In this document: positions 1-7,976 of the stretch, piece after piece | How positions within the stretch are numbered: the first letter of the stretch is position 1 | How the letters are laid out: each line of letters starts with the position of its first letter | Source: Deltaproteobacteria bacterium | GTDB lineage: Bacteria; Desulfobacterota; DSM-4660; Desulfatiglandales; HGW-15 | NCBI GenBank assembly: GCA_019308525.1 | Contig: JAFDIC010000053.1 | Coordinates: 1-27,277 of the forward strand | Direction: 5' to 3' | DNA length: 27,277 nt | Notes under the pieces: model-generated | Database searches by the model: none | What the model was told of the DNA's origin: nothing | What the model saw: only the letters and a program-made list of their open reading frames with translations | Position numbers and translations under genes: made by a program

Positions 1-120
1 CCTGATAACACGAATTTCCTGGATTTGAAACCCGAAGTACTCCCTGGCCTTTCTCTTGACACCCTCGCCTTCGGCATCCATCAAGTGATCTTTCAGTGCA
101 ATCTCCAACCTGGCAACCAT
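1..120 (-). CDS. PurS-like N-terminus of phosphoribosylformylglycinamidine synthase (partial)
   Basis: The first 40 codons of a minus-strand gene leave the window at base 1. The protein begins MVARLEIALKDHLMDAEGEG and continues with a KRKAREYFGF...IRVIR segment. This matches the PurS fold pattern: a beta strand, the 'D-x-x-G' turn, a helix of about 12 residues, then the 'V-R-V' strand. PurS is the small subunit of FGAM synthase in purine synthesis; in several deltaproteobacteria a PurS-like domain is instead fused to the front of PurL, and the two cannot be told apart here. The ATG at 118-120 is preceded by AAGGG about 10 nt upstream, and a promoter-like pair lies at 149-176. Only the start is visible, so family membership is inferred from a short stretch. 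Confidence 0.7.
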   Translation of the reverse strand, partial: MVARLEIALKDHLMDAEGEGVKRKAREYFGFQIQEIRVIR

Positions 121-148
121 GTATTATTAGCCCTTGTTTTTTCAACAG

Positions 149-176
149 ATTATGGTATGCTAATAAAAAGGCTCAA
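149..176 (-). promoter_or_regulatory. Candidate sigma-70 promoter for the purS-like gene
   Basis: Read on the minus strand, TTGAGC (171-176) and CATAAT (149-154) are separated by 16 bp, about 30 bp before the start codon at 120. The -10 element matches the consensus at five of six positions. This is pattern matching only. Confidence 0.4.
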
Positions 177-262
177 GCTTTCCCCGGCGGCAGGAATCAA
201 GGAACAAAGTCTAAACGAAACGGGCACGCTAGTCAACCAGCAAGCGCCGGGTTGGGGTGCCC

Positions 263-291
263 TTGAAAAGGCGATGGCCGATGAATATATT
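263..291 (+). promoter_or_regulatory. Candidate promoter for the unfoldase-heme operon
   Basis: TTGAAA (263-268) and TATATT (286-291) are separated by exactly 17 bp. Transcription would begin near 298, giving a leader of about 200 nt before the ATG at 496. No better plus-strand candidate was seen closer to the gene. Matches of this quality also occur by chance. Confidence 0.35.
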
Positions 292-495
292 GAGAAGCAA
301 GGACTCTGGAAAGGGGCGGGGCAGAGGGTGGATAGTGACTTAGTGTCTATCCGAACCGAAGTCCCATTCCAGGGGCGTGCATACCTTGCCTGGCCTGAGG
401 GATACAGCATTTTCACTGGGAGGTTTTGAGTTCACGGCCCGAGGGAGGGTCCTCTGGACCCGGTCTTCAAATCAATACTTGAGGCAGAGGGAACC

Positions 496-2316
496 ATGGA
501 ATACAAGAACGGCGGCGACAGCGAGAGCAGCGGAAAGCTCCCCAATCAGAAGGAGCTCGAAAAAGAACTGGGCGAGTACCTTTCCAAGAAATACGGTGAC
601 CGCATAAAGATCATCTCGCCCTTTCTCTTCCCCAAGGGGCAAGAGGCCTCTACCGACGATGCCTCCTTTGATGATCATACATCAGGAAAGGGGCCTCATT
701 TTGAAATGTTACCAGAGGAGCTGGAGGCCCATCTCGATAATTTCATTGTGAAACAGGATCAGGCCAAGGCGGTGCTGGCTACAAAAATATGTACCCACTT
801 CAACAGGATCAAGCACATGAAGCGATATGGAGGAAAGAAAAAGACCGCTGGAGTGGGTATGATCAAGAACAACGTCCTGATGATCGGTCCCACGGGAGTG
901 GGCAAAACCTATATCATAAAACTCATTGCACAAAAGCTGGGGGTGCCTTTTGTAAAGGGAGATGCCACCAAATTCAGTGAAACAGGTTATGTGGGCGGGG
1001 ATGTGGAAGATCTGGTCAGGGATTTGGTTCACGAGGCCAATGACGAAATAAGCCTTGCAGAAAACGGGATCATATACATAGACGAGATCGACAAGATAGC
1101 CTCCGCCAAGAACATCATAGGTCATGATGTATCTCGGACAGGAGTTCAAAGGGCCTTGCTGAAGCCGATGGAGGAAACGGATGTGGATCTGAAAGTCCCT
1201 CACGACCCCGTCTCTCAAATACAGGCGATTGAACATTACAGGCGCACGGGCAAGAGGGAGAAGAGGGTCGTCAATACCAAGAACATCCTGTTTATCATGA
1301 GCGGGGCATTCGGGGATCTGGCGGAGATTATCAAGAAAAGACTCCAGAAGCAGGGATTGGGATTTGAGGCCGATGTGAGACCCAATGAGGTGCAATGGGA
1401 GATCTTGAAGGAAGTTACGGCCCAGGACCTGATCGAGTTCGGATTCGAATCTGAATTCGTTGGTCGTCTTCCGGTCATAGTCGTCTTTGATGAACTCAAA
1501 GAAGAAGATCTGGTCGAGATCCTGAGGAACCCTAACAATCCCATATTGCTGAGCAAGAGACAGGATTTCGGGGCCTACGGAATCGATATCAGGTTTGAAG
1601 AGGATGCTCTTTTGAAGATAGCCAGAATGGCGGCGGCGGAGAAAACAGGTGCAAGGGGTCTGGTTAGCGCCTGCGAAAAGGTCCTGATCCCCTTTGAAAA
1701 GACCCTTCCTTCCACGAACATCGATAAGCTCCTGGTTACCCCTGAGCTGATTGATGATCCTGATGGCGAACTCATCAGGCTTCAGGAAGATCCACGCAAT
1801 CCGGAAAGGCTCGAAAGGTTTGAGAGGGCCTCCAGGAGGGAAATGGAAAACCTGAAGGAGTTCATCAAGAGTAGGGCTGGCGATTACAGGCAGCTCGCGG
1901 GCTTGAACATATACGATGAGCGAGTCGAGTTGATAGGAGAGATTTACTTCAAGATAATGACCGACGTAAATACCTCCATCGAATACTTCAGGGAAATGTA
2001 CGATCGAATCAAGACGGAAGAATCGACGATTTACGAGAAACTTGAGATAGACATTTCCCTCGAGGACAGTGCCATTGATGAGTTGATCCGGCAGGCCATT
2101 AGGACCGGAGAAGACGCAGGTAAACTGACCTTCCAGCTGGCAAAGAAACTTGAGTACGGTTTGAAACTGGTGAGGGACAGGTCAGGCATGGATCGCTTCA
2201 TAATCACGGGCGACGCTGTGAACGGCATGGAGAATTACATAAATGAGCTTGTAAAGAGATACTACCGCCAGGATTGTGCCACGCCCTATGCTTCGAGCCA
2301 GGAGCAGGAGAAGTAA
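496..2316 (+). CDS. Divergent ClpX-like AAA+ unfoldase with C-terminal extension
   Basis: A 606-residue AAA+ ATPase of the ClpX/HslU group. Visible motifs: Walker A GPTGVGKT (131-138), pore-loop GYVG (164-167), Walker B IIYIDEID (192-199), the ClpX-like arginine region EFVGRLP (320-326) and sensor-2 GARG (385-388). It lacks the N-terminal four-Cys zinc domain of true ClpX and has about 70 different, charged residues instead. At the place of ClpX's ClpP-docking IGF loop it has LGF (288-290), within GLGFEADV, so docking to ClpP is possible but unproven. Residues from about 420 to 606 form a charged helical extension absent from ordinary ClpX (about 420 residues). The ATG at 496 follows AGAGGGAACC. 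The stop is 6 bp before ahbC, suggesting cotranscription with heme genes. Function and substrate are unknown; the housekeeping ClpX is probably encoded elsewhere. Confidence 0.85.
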   Translation: MEYKNGGDSESSGKLPNQKELEKELGEYLSKKYGDRIKIISPFLFPKGQEASTDDASFDDHTSGKGPHFEMLPEELEAHLDNFIVKQDQAKAVLATKICTHFNRIKHMKRYGGKKKTAGVGMIKNNVLMIGPTGVGKTYIIKLIAQKLGVPFVKGDATKFSETGYVGGDVEDLVRDLVHEANDEISLAENGIIYIDEIDKIASAKNIIGHDVSRTGVQRALLKPMEETDVDLKVPHDPVSQIQAIEHYRRTGKREKRVVNTKNILFIMSGAFGDLAEIIKKRLQKQGLGFEADVRPNEVQWEILKEVTAQDLIEFGFESEFVGRLPVIVVFDELKEEDLVEILRNPNNPILLSKRQDFGAYGIDIRFEEDALLKIARMAAAEKTGARGLVSACEKVLIPFEKTLPSTNIDKLLVTPELIDDPDGELIRLQEDPRNPERLERFERASRREMENLKEFIKSRAGDYRQLAGLNIYDERVELIGEIYFKIMTDVNTSIEYFREMYDRIKTEESTIYEKLEIDISLEDSAIDELIRQAIRTGEDAGKLTFQLAKKLEYGLKLVRDRSGMDRFIITGDAVNGMENYINELVKRYYRQDCATPYASSQEQEK

Positions 2317-2322
2317 ACCGAG

Positions 2323-3567
2323 ATGATCGGGATTTCAAAATTGTACTGTGGGACCATCGAACCTTCTGATGCTATTCGTTACGGTAGGCGTTCCAGGGAT
2401 CTTCCTTCTCACCTGTTGCAGTTTTCCAGGGACAAGAAACCCGTGGTGGTGTGGAATGTGACTCGATCCTGCAACCTGAGATGCGTCCACTGTTATGCCC
2501 ATGCCGTTGCGCGAAGTGGGGAAAGGGAGATCACAAGGAATGAGGCTTTTTCCTTGATCGACGATCTCGCCGATTTCGGAGTCCCGGTAATCCTGTTTTC
2601 TGGTGGAGAACCCCTCCTGCGCGAGGACCTTCCGGAGCTGGCCAGGTATGCTGTAAGCAAAGGCATGAGGGCGGTCATATCGACCAACGGTACGCTGATC
2701 AGTCCAGGAATTGCGCAAGAACTGAAAAGTGTAGGACTTTCCTACGTGGGAGTAAGCCTGGACGGGCTGGAATCCACCAATGATCGGTTCAGGGGAAAGA
2801 ATGGGGCCTTCAAGCAGGCCATGCAGGGGATCAGGAATTGCCAGGAAGCGGGCCTGAAGGTGGGCCTGAGATTCACCATAAACAGGGCAAACGCCGGGGA
2901 AGTTCCTTATATATTCGATCTCCTGGAAGAATACGACATACCAAGGGTCTGTTTCTATCATCTGGTCTATGCAGGGCGGGGCTCAAATATGATCGAACAG
3001 GATCTCGACCACTCCGAGACCCGGCGCGTCGTTGACTTGATCATGGACAGGACAATGGACTTGCATGAAAGAGGGCTGGCCAAAGAAGTCCTCACGGTAG
3101 ATAATCATGCAGACGGACCGTACCTTTACCTGAGGATGTTGAGGGAGAAAAACCCCAGGGCAGGAGAGGTCCTGGAACTCCTTCGTATGAACGAAGGAAA
3201 TAGTTCCGGGAGAGGAATAGGTTGTATCAGCTGGGACGGTCGTGTCCATGCAGACCAGTTTTGGAGGCACAGGAGCTTTGGAAATGTCCTGGAAAGGCCC
3301 TTCAGCCAGATATGGACAGACCTTTCTGACCCGCTCATGGCCAAGTTAAAGGACAAGAAGCGATATGTAAAGGGCAGGTGTTCAAGATGCAGATGGCTTG
3401 ATATATGCGGGGGTAATTTCAGGGTGAGAGCAGAAGCAGTCACAGGAGACCTGTGGGCTCCTGATCCTGCCTGCTATTTGACGGATGAGGAGATTGCAAG
3501 GGAGGAAGAGACCCGGACGGGAGTCGGCCAGCTCGCGTCGAGCAGGGTACCAGTATCCGGGGAATAG
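2323..3567 (+). CDS. ahbC: 12,18-didecarboxysiroheme deacetylase (radical SAM)
   Basis: A 414-residue radical SAM enzyme of the NirJ/AhbC group. In the siroheme-dependent pathway AhbC removes the two acetate side chains of 12,18-didecarboxysiroheme to give iron-coproporphyrin III. The opening MIGISKLYCGTIEPSDA is typical of AhbC. The SAM cluster motif is C50-x3-C54-x2-C57, GGEP lies at 94-97, and a C-terminal SPASM-like region has Cys at 301, 353, 356, 362 and 384, consistent with a second Fe-S cluster. The start at 2323 is fixed by the conserved N-terminus, with AGGAG 12 nt upstream inside the preceding gene. hemB begins 18 bp after the stop. Assignment to AhbC rather than AhbD rests on recalled family sequence; the gene order with hemB and ahbD agrees. 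Confidence 0.9.
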   Translation: MIGISKLYCGTIEPSDAIRYGRRSRDLPSHLLQFSRDKKPVVVWNVTRSCNLRCVHCYAHAVARSGEREITRNEAFSLIDDLADFGVPVILFSGGEPLLREDLPELARYAVSKGMRAVISTNGTLISPGIAQELKSVGLSYVGVSLDGLESTNDRFRGKNGAFKQAMQGIRNCQEAGLKVGLRFTINRANAGEVPYIFDLLEEYDIPRVCFYHLVYAGRGSNMIEQDLDHSETRRVVDLIMDRTMDLHERGLAKEVLTVDNHADGPYLYLRMLREKNPRAGEVLELLRMNEGNSSGRGIGCISWDGRVHADQFWRHRSFGNVLERPFSQIWTDLSDPLMAKLKDKKRYVKGRCSRCRWLDICGGNFRVRAEAVTGDLWAPDPACYLTDEEIAREEETRTGVGQLASSRVPVSGE

Positions 3568-3585
3568 GTGAAAGAGGGGAATGCG

Positions 3586-4557
3586 ATGATAATTCGACCC
3601 AGAAGACTGAGGCGCACAGAGACGATAAGAGAGATGGTGAGAGAAAACGCTCTTTCATCCAAAGACTTCATCTATCCGCTCTTTGTAAAGCCCGGGAAGG
3701 GAGCCAAGGATCCTATTGCCTCTTTGCCGGGTCAGTATCAATTTTCAGTTGATTCCCTGGTGGAAGAGGTAAGTGATGCCTGGTCAAAGGGTATCCCTTC
3801 GGTAATCATTTTCGGATTGCCCGACAAAAAGGACCCGACTGGAAGCAGATCCTATGCTGACGATGGAATAGTGCAAAGAGCCGTTTCAGCGATCAAGGAA
3901 CGTCTTCCGGAGATCCTCGTTATCACCGACGTATGTCTTTGCGAATATACCGACCACGGCCATTGCGGCGTAATAAGGGATGGAGAAGTGGATAACGATG
4001 CCACGCTGGAGATACTCGTTAGACAGGCGGTAAGTCATGCCAGGGCCGGCGCTGATTTTGTCGCGCCTTCGGATATGATGGACGGCCGGGTCGCGGCCAT
4101 CAGGAACGGACTGGACAGCAGCGGGTTCAAGGACGTGGGAATAATGTCCTATGCGGTCAAATATGCCTCGTCCTTTTATGGCCCTTTCAGGGAAGCGGCA
4201 GATTGTGCCCCCCAGTTCGGCGATAGGGCGGGGTACCAAATGGACCCTGCCAATGCCAGGGAGGCCCTGAAAGAAGCCATCCTTGATATGGAGGAAGGAG
4301 CGGATATCATAATGGTGAAGCCCGCTCTTCCCTATCTGGACATCATCCGGAGGGTGAGAGAGGAAACCCTTCTCCCTGTTGCGGCCTACAATGTGAGCGG
4401 AGAGTATGCGATGATCAAGGCCGCCCATGAGAAGGGATGGATCGACGGCGTCAGTGTAATGCTTGAGTCCTTGCTTTCCATAAAAAGGGCGGGAGCAGAC
4501 CTGATACTGACCTACTTCGCCAAGGAGGCGGCAGAGCTCCTGGTCCGGGTTCCTTAG
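3586..4557 (+). CDS. hemB: Delta-aminolevulinic acid dehydratase (porphobilinogen synthase)
   Basis: A 323-residue cytosolic enzyme that condenses two 5-aminolevulinates to porphobilinogen, the first pyrrole of heme, siroheme and cobalamin. Both Schiff-base lysines are visible: K192 in [15 protein letters not shown] and K245 in [12 protein letters not shown]. The metal segment [15 protein letters not shown] carries C117, C119 and C127, the three-cysteine pattern of zinc-dependent forms rather than the Asp-rich magnesium type. I start it at ATG 3586, preceded by GAGGGG with 6 nt spacing. An in-frame GTG at 3568 directly follows the ahbC stop but has a poor site and would add six residues not usual in the family. 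Lying between ahbC and ahbD, it probably shares their transcript. Confidence 0.95.
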   Translation: MIIRPRRLRRTETIREMVRENALSSKDFIYPLFVKPGKGAKDPIASLPGQYQFSVDSLVEEVSDAWSKGIPSVIIFGLPDKKDPTGSRSYADDGIVQRAVSAIKERLPEILVITDVCLCEYTDHGHCGVIRDGEVDNDATLEILVRQAVSHARAGADFVAPSDMMDGRVAAIRNGLDSSGFKDVGIMSYAVKYASSFYGPFREAADCAPQFGDRAGYQMDPANAREALKEAILDMEEGADIIMVKPALPYLDIIRRVREETLLPVAAYNVSGEYAMIKAAHEKGWIDGVSVMLESLLSIKRAGADLILTYFAKEAAELLVRVP

Positions 4558-4706
4558 GCCGAGAACCACACGACTTGAAACCTTCAGCTTCCTGTCGGTG
4601 ACATCCCTTGTTCATGTCCCCCGAAGGTAAGAATAATCGCAGGCAATTTGATTGTGGCCCCCTCCCCGGGGGATGAGGACCGCGAAAAACCAAGATCGAG
4701 GATTGA

Positions 4707-5831
4707 ATGCTCATGGAAAGATTCGGCAACAGCCAGCTTAGACTGGTCGCATGGGAATTGACACGAAGTTGTAACCTCAACTGTACTCATTGCAGGGCTT
4801 CATCTGAACGCGGCCCTTATCCAGGTGAGCTGGGAGAAGAAAAATGCAGGGAGATCCTGGATCAGATCGCTTCGGTGGGAAAGCCAATTGTGATTCTGAC
4901 TGGAGGCGAGCCCCTGCTCAGGGAAGGGGTCTTCGACTTGGCAGAATACGGCACCGGGCTGGGACTGCGTATGGTGATGGCAACCAATGCGACTATGATG
5001 ACACCTGGGCTTGCGGAGAAAATGAAGGTCTCAGGTATTCAAAGAGTGAGCGTATCTCTGGATGGACCTGACGCGGAGACCCACGATGGCTTCAGGAAGG
5101 TCCCCGGGGCCTTTAAGAGGTCTCTGGAGGGAATAGAATATATGAAAAAGGCCGGGATCCAGTTCCAGATAAACACTACGGTCACCAGGCACAATGTCGA
5201 ACTAATTCCGGAAATCCTGAAAAAGGCCATGGAATTGGGGGCGGCCGCCCATCATCTTTTTCTCCTGGTCCCTACCGGGAGAGCGAGAGAGATGGTCAAC
5301 CAGGAAATCGATGCCGAGAAATACGAAGAACTGCTTAAGTGGTTTTACAGGGCACGAAAGAAGGTTCCTCTCCATCTCAAGGCCACGTGTGCTCCCCATT
5401 ACTACCGAATTCTCCGGCAGGAGGCCCACAGGGCCGGTGAAAGGGTGGATTTTGAGACCTTCGGGCTCGATGCAGTGACACGAGGGTGTCTCGGCGGAAC
5501 AAGCTTTTGCTTCATAAGCTATGAGGGGATTGTCCAACCATGTGGTTACCTTGAATTGAATTGCGGAGATCTCAGGAATACATCCTTCGGAGAGGTGTGG
5601 CGCGATTCCGCCATATTCAAGAAGCTCAGGGATTACTCTGAGTACAAAGGGAAGTGTGGAAGCTGCGAGTATATAAGGGTATGTGGCGGATGCCGGGCCA
5701 GGGCCTATGAAGCAACAGGTGACTACCTTGAAGAGGAGCCCTTGTGCTCGTATTCTCCCGGGAAAGGATCAGGGGCACACGCGGGTCCGGCCCAACAATC
5801 CCCCCTTCAAGACGGCGGGAAGCAACTATAG
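4707..5831 (+). CDS. ahbD: Heme synthase of the siroheme pathway (Fe-coproporphyrin decarboxylase, radical SAM)
   Basis: A 374-residue radical SAM protein ending the siroheme-dependent route: AhbD oxidatively decarboxylates two propionates of iron-coproporphyrin III to the vinyl groups of heme b. The N-terminus reads LRLVAWELTRSCNLNCTHCR with C22, C26 and C29 as cluster ligands. GGEP is at 66-69, and a family-typical AETHDGFRKVPGAF stretch follows. The C-terminal third has a SPASM-like Cys set ending KCGSCEYIRVCGGCRARAYE and a final ELLCS-like Cys (EEPLCSY). The ATG at 4707 follows GAGGA by 4 nt; ATG 4713 is an alternative. A 149 bp gap separates it from hemB with no clear terminator, so cotranscription is likely but not certain. 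ahbA begins 8 bp after its stop. Confidence 0.9.
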   Translation: MLMERFGNSQLRLVAWELTRSCNLNCTHCRASSERGPYPGELGEEKCREILDQIASVGKPIVILTGGEPLLREGVFDLAEYGTGLGLRMVMATNATMMTPGLAEKMKVSGIQRVSVSLDGPDAETHDGFRKVPGAFKRSLEGIEYMKKAGIQFQINTTVTRHNVELIPEILKKAMELGAAAHHLFLLVPTGRAREMVNQEIDAEKYEELLKWFYRARKKVPLHLKATCAPHYYRILRQEAHRAGERVDFETFGLDAVTRGCLGGTSFCFISYEGIVQPCGYLELNCGDLRNTSFGEVWRDSAIFKKLRDYSEYKGKCGSCEYIRVCGGCRARAYEATGDYLEEEPLCSYSPGKGSGAHAGPAQQSPLQDGGKQL

Positions 5832-5839
5832 AGGGTAGA

Positions 5840-6292
5840 ATGGTCATGGACGATACGGATAGGGCCATTTTGAATGAAATACAATCTGATTTTCCGCTTG
5901 AGCAGCGCCCTTATCTCGAACTGGCCAGGAGGCTCGGACTGTCAGAAAGGGATGTGATTGAAAGAGTAAAGAGGCTTAAGGACAGGGGCATAATACGGCG
6001 CATAGGTGGGAACTTCCATTCCAGGAAGCTCAATTTCACAAGCACCCTCTGTGCCGCAAAGGTCCCGGAGGACAAACTGGATCAGTTTGTCCGGCTTGTC
6101 AACAGCTACCCCGGGGTGACTCATAATTACATGAGAAACCACGACTACAATGTGTGGTTTACCTTTATCGCCCCCAGCATGGCGGAAATAGAAAAATCCC
6201 TCAATGAAATCTCAAGGGAGAGCGGCGTGGAAGAGATTCGCAATCTCCCCGCAGTGAGGACATTCAAGATCAAGGTGGACTTTGAAGTTTAA
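5840..6292 (+). CDS. ahbA: Siroheme decarboxylase subunit, AhbA (alpha) type, Lrp/AsnC fold
   Basis: A 150-residue AsnC/Lrp-like protein. It has an N-terminal winged-helix region (MDDTDRAILNEIQSDFPLEQ; LARRLGLSERDVIERVKRLK) and a ligand domain with GVTHNYMRNHDYNVWFTFIA, the His-rich segment of siroheme decarboxylase alpha-type subunits. AhbA and AhbB together decarboxylate siroheme to 12,18-didecarboxysiroheme, the substrate for AhbC. Position directly behind ahbD argues for enzyme rather than a DNA-binding regulator. The start at ATG 5840 has GAGGG 4 nt upstream; ATG 5846 (10 nt spacing) is equally possible. An upstream ATG at 5744 would overlap ahbD by 88 bp and adds unconserved sequence. 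No AhbB partner is in the window. The AhbA label rather than AhbB comes from recalled sequence features. Confidence 0.8.
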   Translation: MVMDDTDRAILNEIQSDFPLEQRPYLELARRLGLSERDVIERVKRLKDRGIIRRIGGNFHSRKLNFTSTLCAAKVPEDKLDQFVRLVNSYPGVTHNYMRNHDYNVWFTFIAPSMAEIEKSLNEISRESGVEEIRNLPAVRTFKIKVDFEV

Positions 6293-6311
6293 TCTCTCTC
6301 TGGGCCTAATT

Positions 6312-6481
6312 CCCTCCAGCTTGCTGCGGGTCATGCACTTTAGAGAGAGTATGCAGGAGCCAGGAGTCAGAATTGAGAAGTAAAAGGCCAATATGAAGTC
6401 GCTTGTATTTTGTATGGTTGTCTTATTCTGCTCCTGAATTCTGGCTTCTGACTTCTTGATAACCCGCTGCTTGCGGCGGGC
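6312..6481. repeat. Nested inverted repeats between convergent genes (possible bidirectional terminator)
   Basis: Two levels of symmetry are visible. The inner arms are imperfect: AGGAGTCAGAATTGAGAAGT near 6362 faces, inverted, AGAAGCCAGAATTCAGGAGC near 6431-6450. The outer ends are two self-complementary GC hairpins, CCCTCCAGCTTGCTGCGGG (about 6312-6330) and CCCGCTGCTTGCGGCGGG (about 6463-6480). The element sits exactly between the ends of ahbA (plus) and the small membrane protein gene (minus), where a two-way terminator or a dispersed intergenic element would be expected. Neither hairpin has a long T tract. Confidence 0.5.
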
Positions 6482-6485
6482 TCGT

Positions 6486-6779
6486 TCAATCTTGTTCGCT
6501 TTCTTCAATCTGCGCAATAAGCATATCAAGTTGATCTTCAGAGAGTCGGCCCATTTCGACCAATACTTCGCCGATACCGTCCTCTCTCAAATCACCAATG
6601 GAAAGAATTGCAATGTTGGTTTTTCCCTGTGTGCTGAAAAAGGTATAGTCAAAGGTGTGGCGGGACTTCTTTAGCAGCTTGACCGCCGTGCCGACAAATA
6701 TCACATGGTAGCTGAGAAAGAAGTAGATGACTCCTGCCAGGACCGCCCAAAAAAGAAATTTCTTTTTCTTGGATTTCAT
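6486..6779 (-). CDS. Small single-pass membrane protein of unknown function
   Basis: A 97-residue protein. It opens with a short basic stretch (MKSKKKKF) and one hydrophobic segment at about 9-31 (LFWAVLAGVIYFFLSYHVIF), so it is probably anchored in the inner membrane. A beta-rich middle follows (HTFDYTFFSTQGKTNIAILS), then a C-terminal IGEVLVEMGRLSEDQLDMLI. That tail resembles the helix-turn pattern of MshEN/GspE N-terminal domains ('LVEMGxLSEEQL'). I do not recognise the family. The start is the only one available, with a weak GGGTGG about 9 nt upstream, but a near-consensus promoter at 6881-6909 supports expression. It converges on ahbA. Confidence 0.65.
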   Translation of the reverse strand: MKSKKKKFLFWAVLAGVIYFFLSYHVIFVGTAVKLLKKSRHTFDYTFFSTQGKTNIAILSIGDLREDGIGEVLVEMGRLSEDQLDMLIAQIEESEQD

Positions 6780-6880
6780 TCACACCACCCGCTGTTTTGC
6801 TCGAGGCACAGGACCGGGATCTCCACCAGCACCACGGAGCTTTCAGAGCGCTTTCTTGGAGACCCGACTAAGTATTTAAT

Positions 6881-6909
6881 ATTATAAAGAAACTAACAAT
6901 GAAAATCAA
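6881..6909 (-). promoter_or_regulatory. Strong sigma-70-type promoter for the small membrane protein
   Basis: Read on the minus strand: TTGATT (6904-6909), a 17 bp spacer, then a perfect TATAAT (6881-6886). Transcription would start near 6874, about 95 nt before the ATG at 6779. It lies downstream of ubiE, so the small gene probably has its own transcript. The rest of the 266 bp gap to ubiE holds only a short hairpin, CCCGT-AGCTTC-ACGGG at 6949-6964. Confidence 0.6.
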
Positions 6910-7045
6910 GACCAAAGCTCGGCTGCTTGATTCTTGGACAGGGCGCTGCCCGTAGCTTCACGGGTTGTTGCTCAAAACTTGATCAAGGATCGAGGGGAGG
7001 GGTGCTTGGCCTCCGTGGCACCAGCCTGAATAGAAGACCGCCCCG

Positions 7046-7777
7046 TCATTTCTTGCCGAGATGGACGGTGGCGATGCCCATGGTGAGTCTTTTGTAGATG
7101 ACCTTTCGAAAACCGATATCCCTCATCAACGCGGCCAGTTTTTCCGGAGAGGGGAATACTCTTATGGATTCGGTCAGGTATGAATATGCATCCCTTGATC
7201 CAGCGACTAGAGTACCCAAAAAGGGGATGACATGGAACGAGTAGAGATCGTAAAGTGCCCGAAAAAGAGAGGAAGGGGGATTGGAGAATTCCAGGCACAG
7301 GAGTTTCCCGCCTGGCTTGATCACCCTGTGCATCTCCCGGAGACCCGCTTCCATGTGGCCCAGGTTGCGGATACCAAAGCCCACCACCGCGGCATCAAAG
7401 CAAGAGTCGTGGAAACTGATCTTTTCCGCGTCCCCCTGTAGAAATACAATTCGATCCCGAAAGGCCGATCTCTCGATCCTCGGCCTGCCTGCATCGATCA
7501 TAGCCCGATTCATGTCATATAAAATGACGCGACCGGAGCTCCCCAAATGCTCCGCAGAAAGGAGGGCAAGGTCTCCGGTGCCGCCGCAAACATCTATTAC
7601 CCGATCACCTTCGCCCGGTGACAACAGCCTGACTGCGGTTCGTTTCCAGGCATGATGCAGGCCGAAGCTCAGGATCGTATTCATGAGATCATATCTCTTG
7701 GCCACCCTATCAAAAAAACTCTGCACCTGTTTTATCTTTTCTTCAGAGGGGATCATTCCGGGGCCTGAGGAGGACAT
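7046..7777 (-). CDS. ubiE: Ubiquinone/menaquinone biosynthesis C-methyltransferase
   Basis: A 243-residue SAM-dependent methyltransferase that C-methylates demethylmenaquinone (MenG) or the ubiquinone precursor (UbiE); in an anaerobe of this kind menaquinone is the likely product. Typical features are FFDRVAKRYDLMNTILSFGLHHAWK near the N-terminus, the SAM-binding VIDVCGGTGDLAL (about 60-72), and the family signature GFGIRNLGHMEAGLREMHRVIKPGG. Length is normal for the family. The ATG at 7777 lacks a clear ribosome binding site, and a second in-frame ATG at 7756 is possible. It lies 199 bp downstream of the first response regulator, on the same strand. Confidence 0.93.
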   Translation of the reverse strand: MSSSGPGMIPSEEKIKQVQSFFDRVAKRYDLMNTILSFGLHHAWKRTAVRLLSPGEGDRVIDVCGGTGDLALLSAEHLGSSGRVILYDMNRAMIDAGRPRIERSAFRDRIVFLQGDAEKISFHDSCFDAAVVGFGIRNLGHMEAGLREMHRVIKPGGKLLCLEFSNPPSSLFRALYDLYSFHVIPFLGTLVAGSRDAYSYLTESIRVFPSPEKLAALMRDIGFRKVIYKRLTMGIATVHLGKK

Positions 7778-7922
7778 ATGTTGTCTCGCGTCATGGGAAT
7801 AAGACTTCCTGTTCTACGCAGTCTATATCACCTGAGCGGCTGGAAATCCAGGGGAAGGAATGATCATTTGGAAAGTATTCAGGTGTAAAGAAAGGTTGCC
7901 CCCAGGGCTCAAATCAAACAGC

Positions 7923-7940
7923 GGTGCGCTGGCTCGCACC
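7923..7940 (-). terminator. Candidate terminator hairpin after the two response regulators
   Basis: A perfect 6 bp stem, GGTGCG/CGCACC with a 6-nt loop, lies about 37 bp beyond the stop of the 7977-8345 gene. On the minus strand it is followed by GCTGTTTGATTTG, a weak T-rich tail, so termination strength is doubtful. Confidence 0.35.
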
Positions 7941-7976
7941 AAAGGTGAGGCAAAAAAGGCTGGAGACGACAATTCC

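Larger units (their letters stand above)
121..495. other. Intergenic region between divergent purS-like and ClpX-like genes
   Basis: This 375 bp stretch lies between two divergent genes. Open frames in it on both strands show no recognisable family and no convincing ribosome binding site, so I call no gene. It holds candidate promoters facing each way (149-176 minus, 263-291 plus). A short perfect hairpin sequence, GGGTCC-TCT-GGACCC, lies at 447-461 just before the ClpX-like gene. Confidence 0.6.

Noticed and set aside
25..429. 134-codon plus-strand frame
   Set aside because: It overlaps the purS-like start antisense, has no ribosome site and no family features.
4658..4672. GC-rich inverted repeat CCCCC/GGGGG between hemB and ahbD
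   Set aside because: No T tract follows and the stem is low-complexity, so I do not call a terminator splitting the operon.
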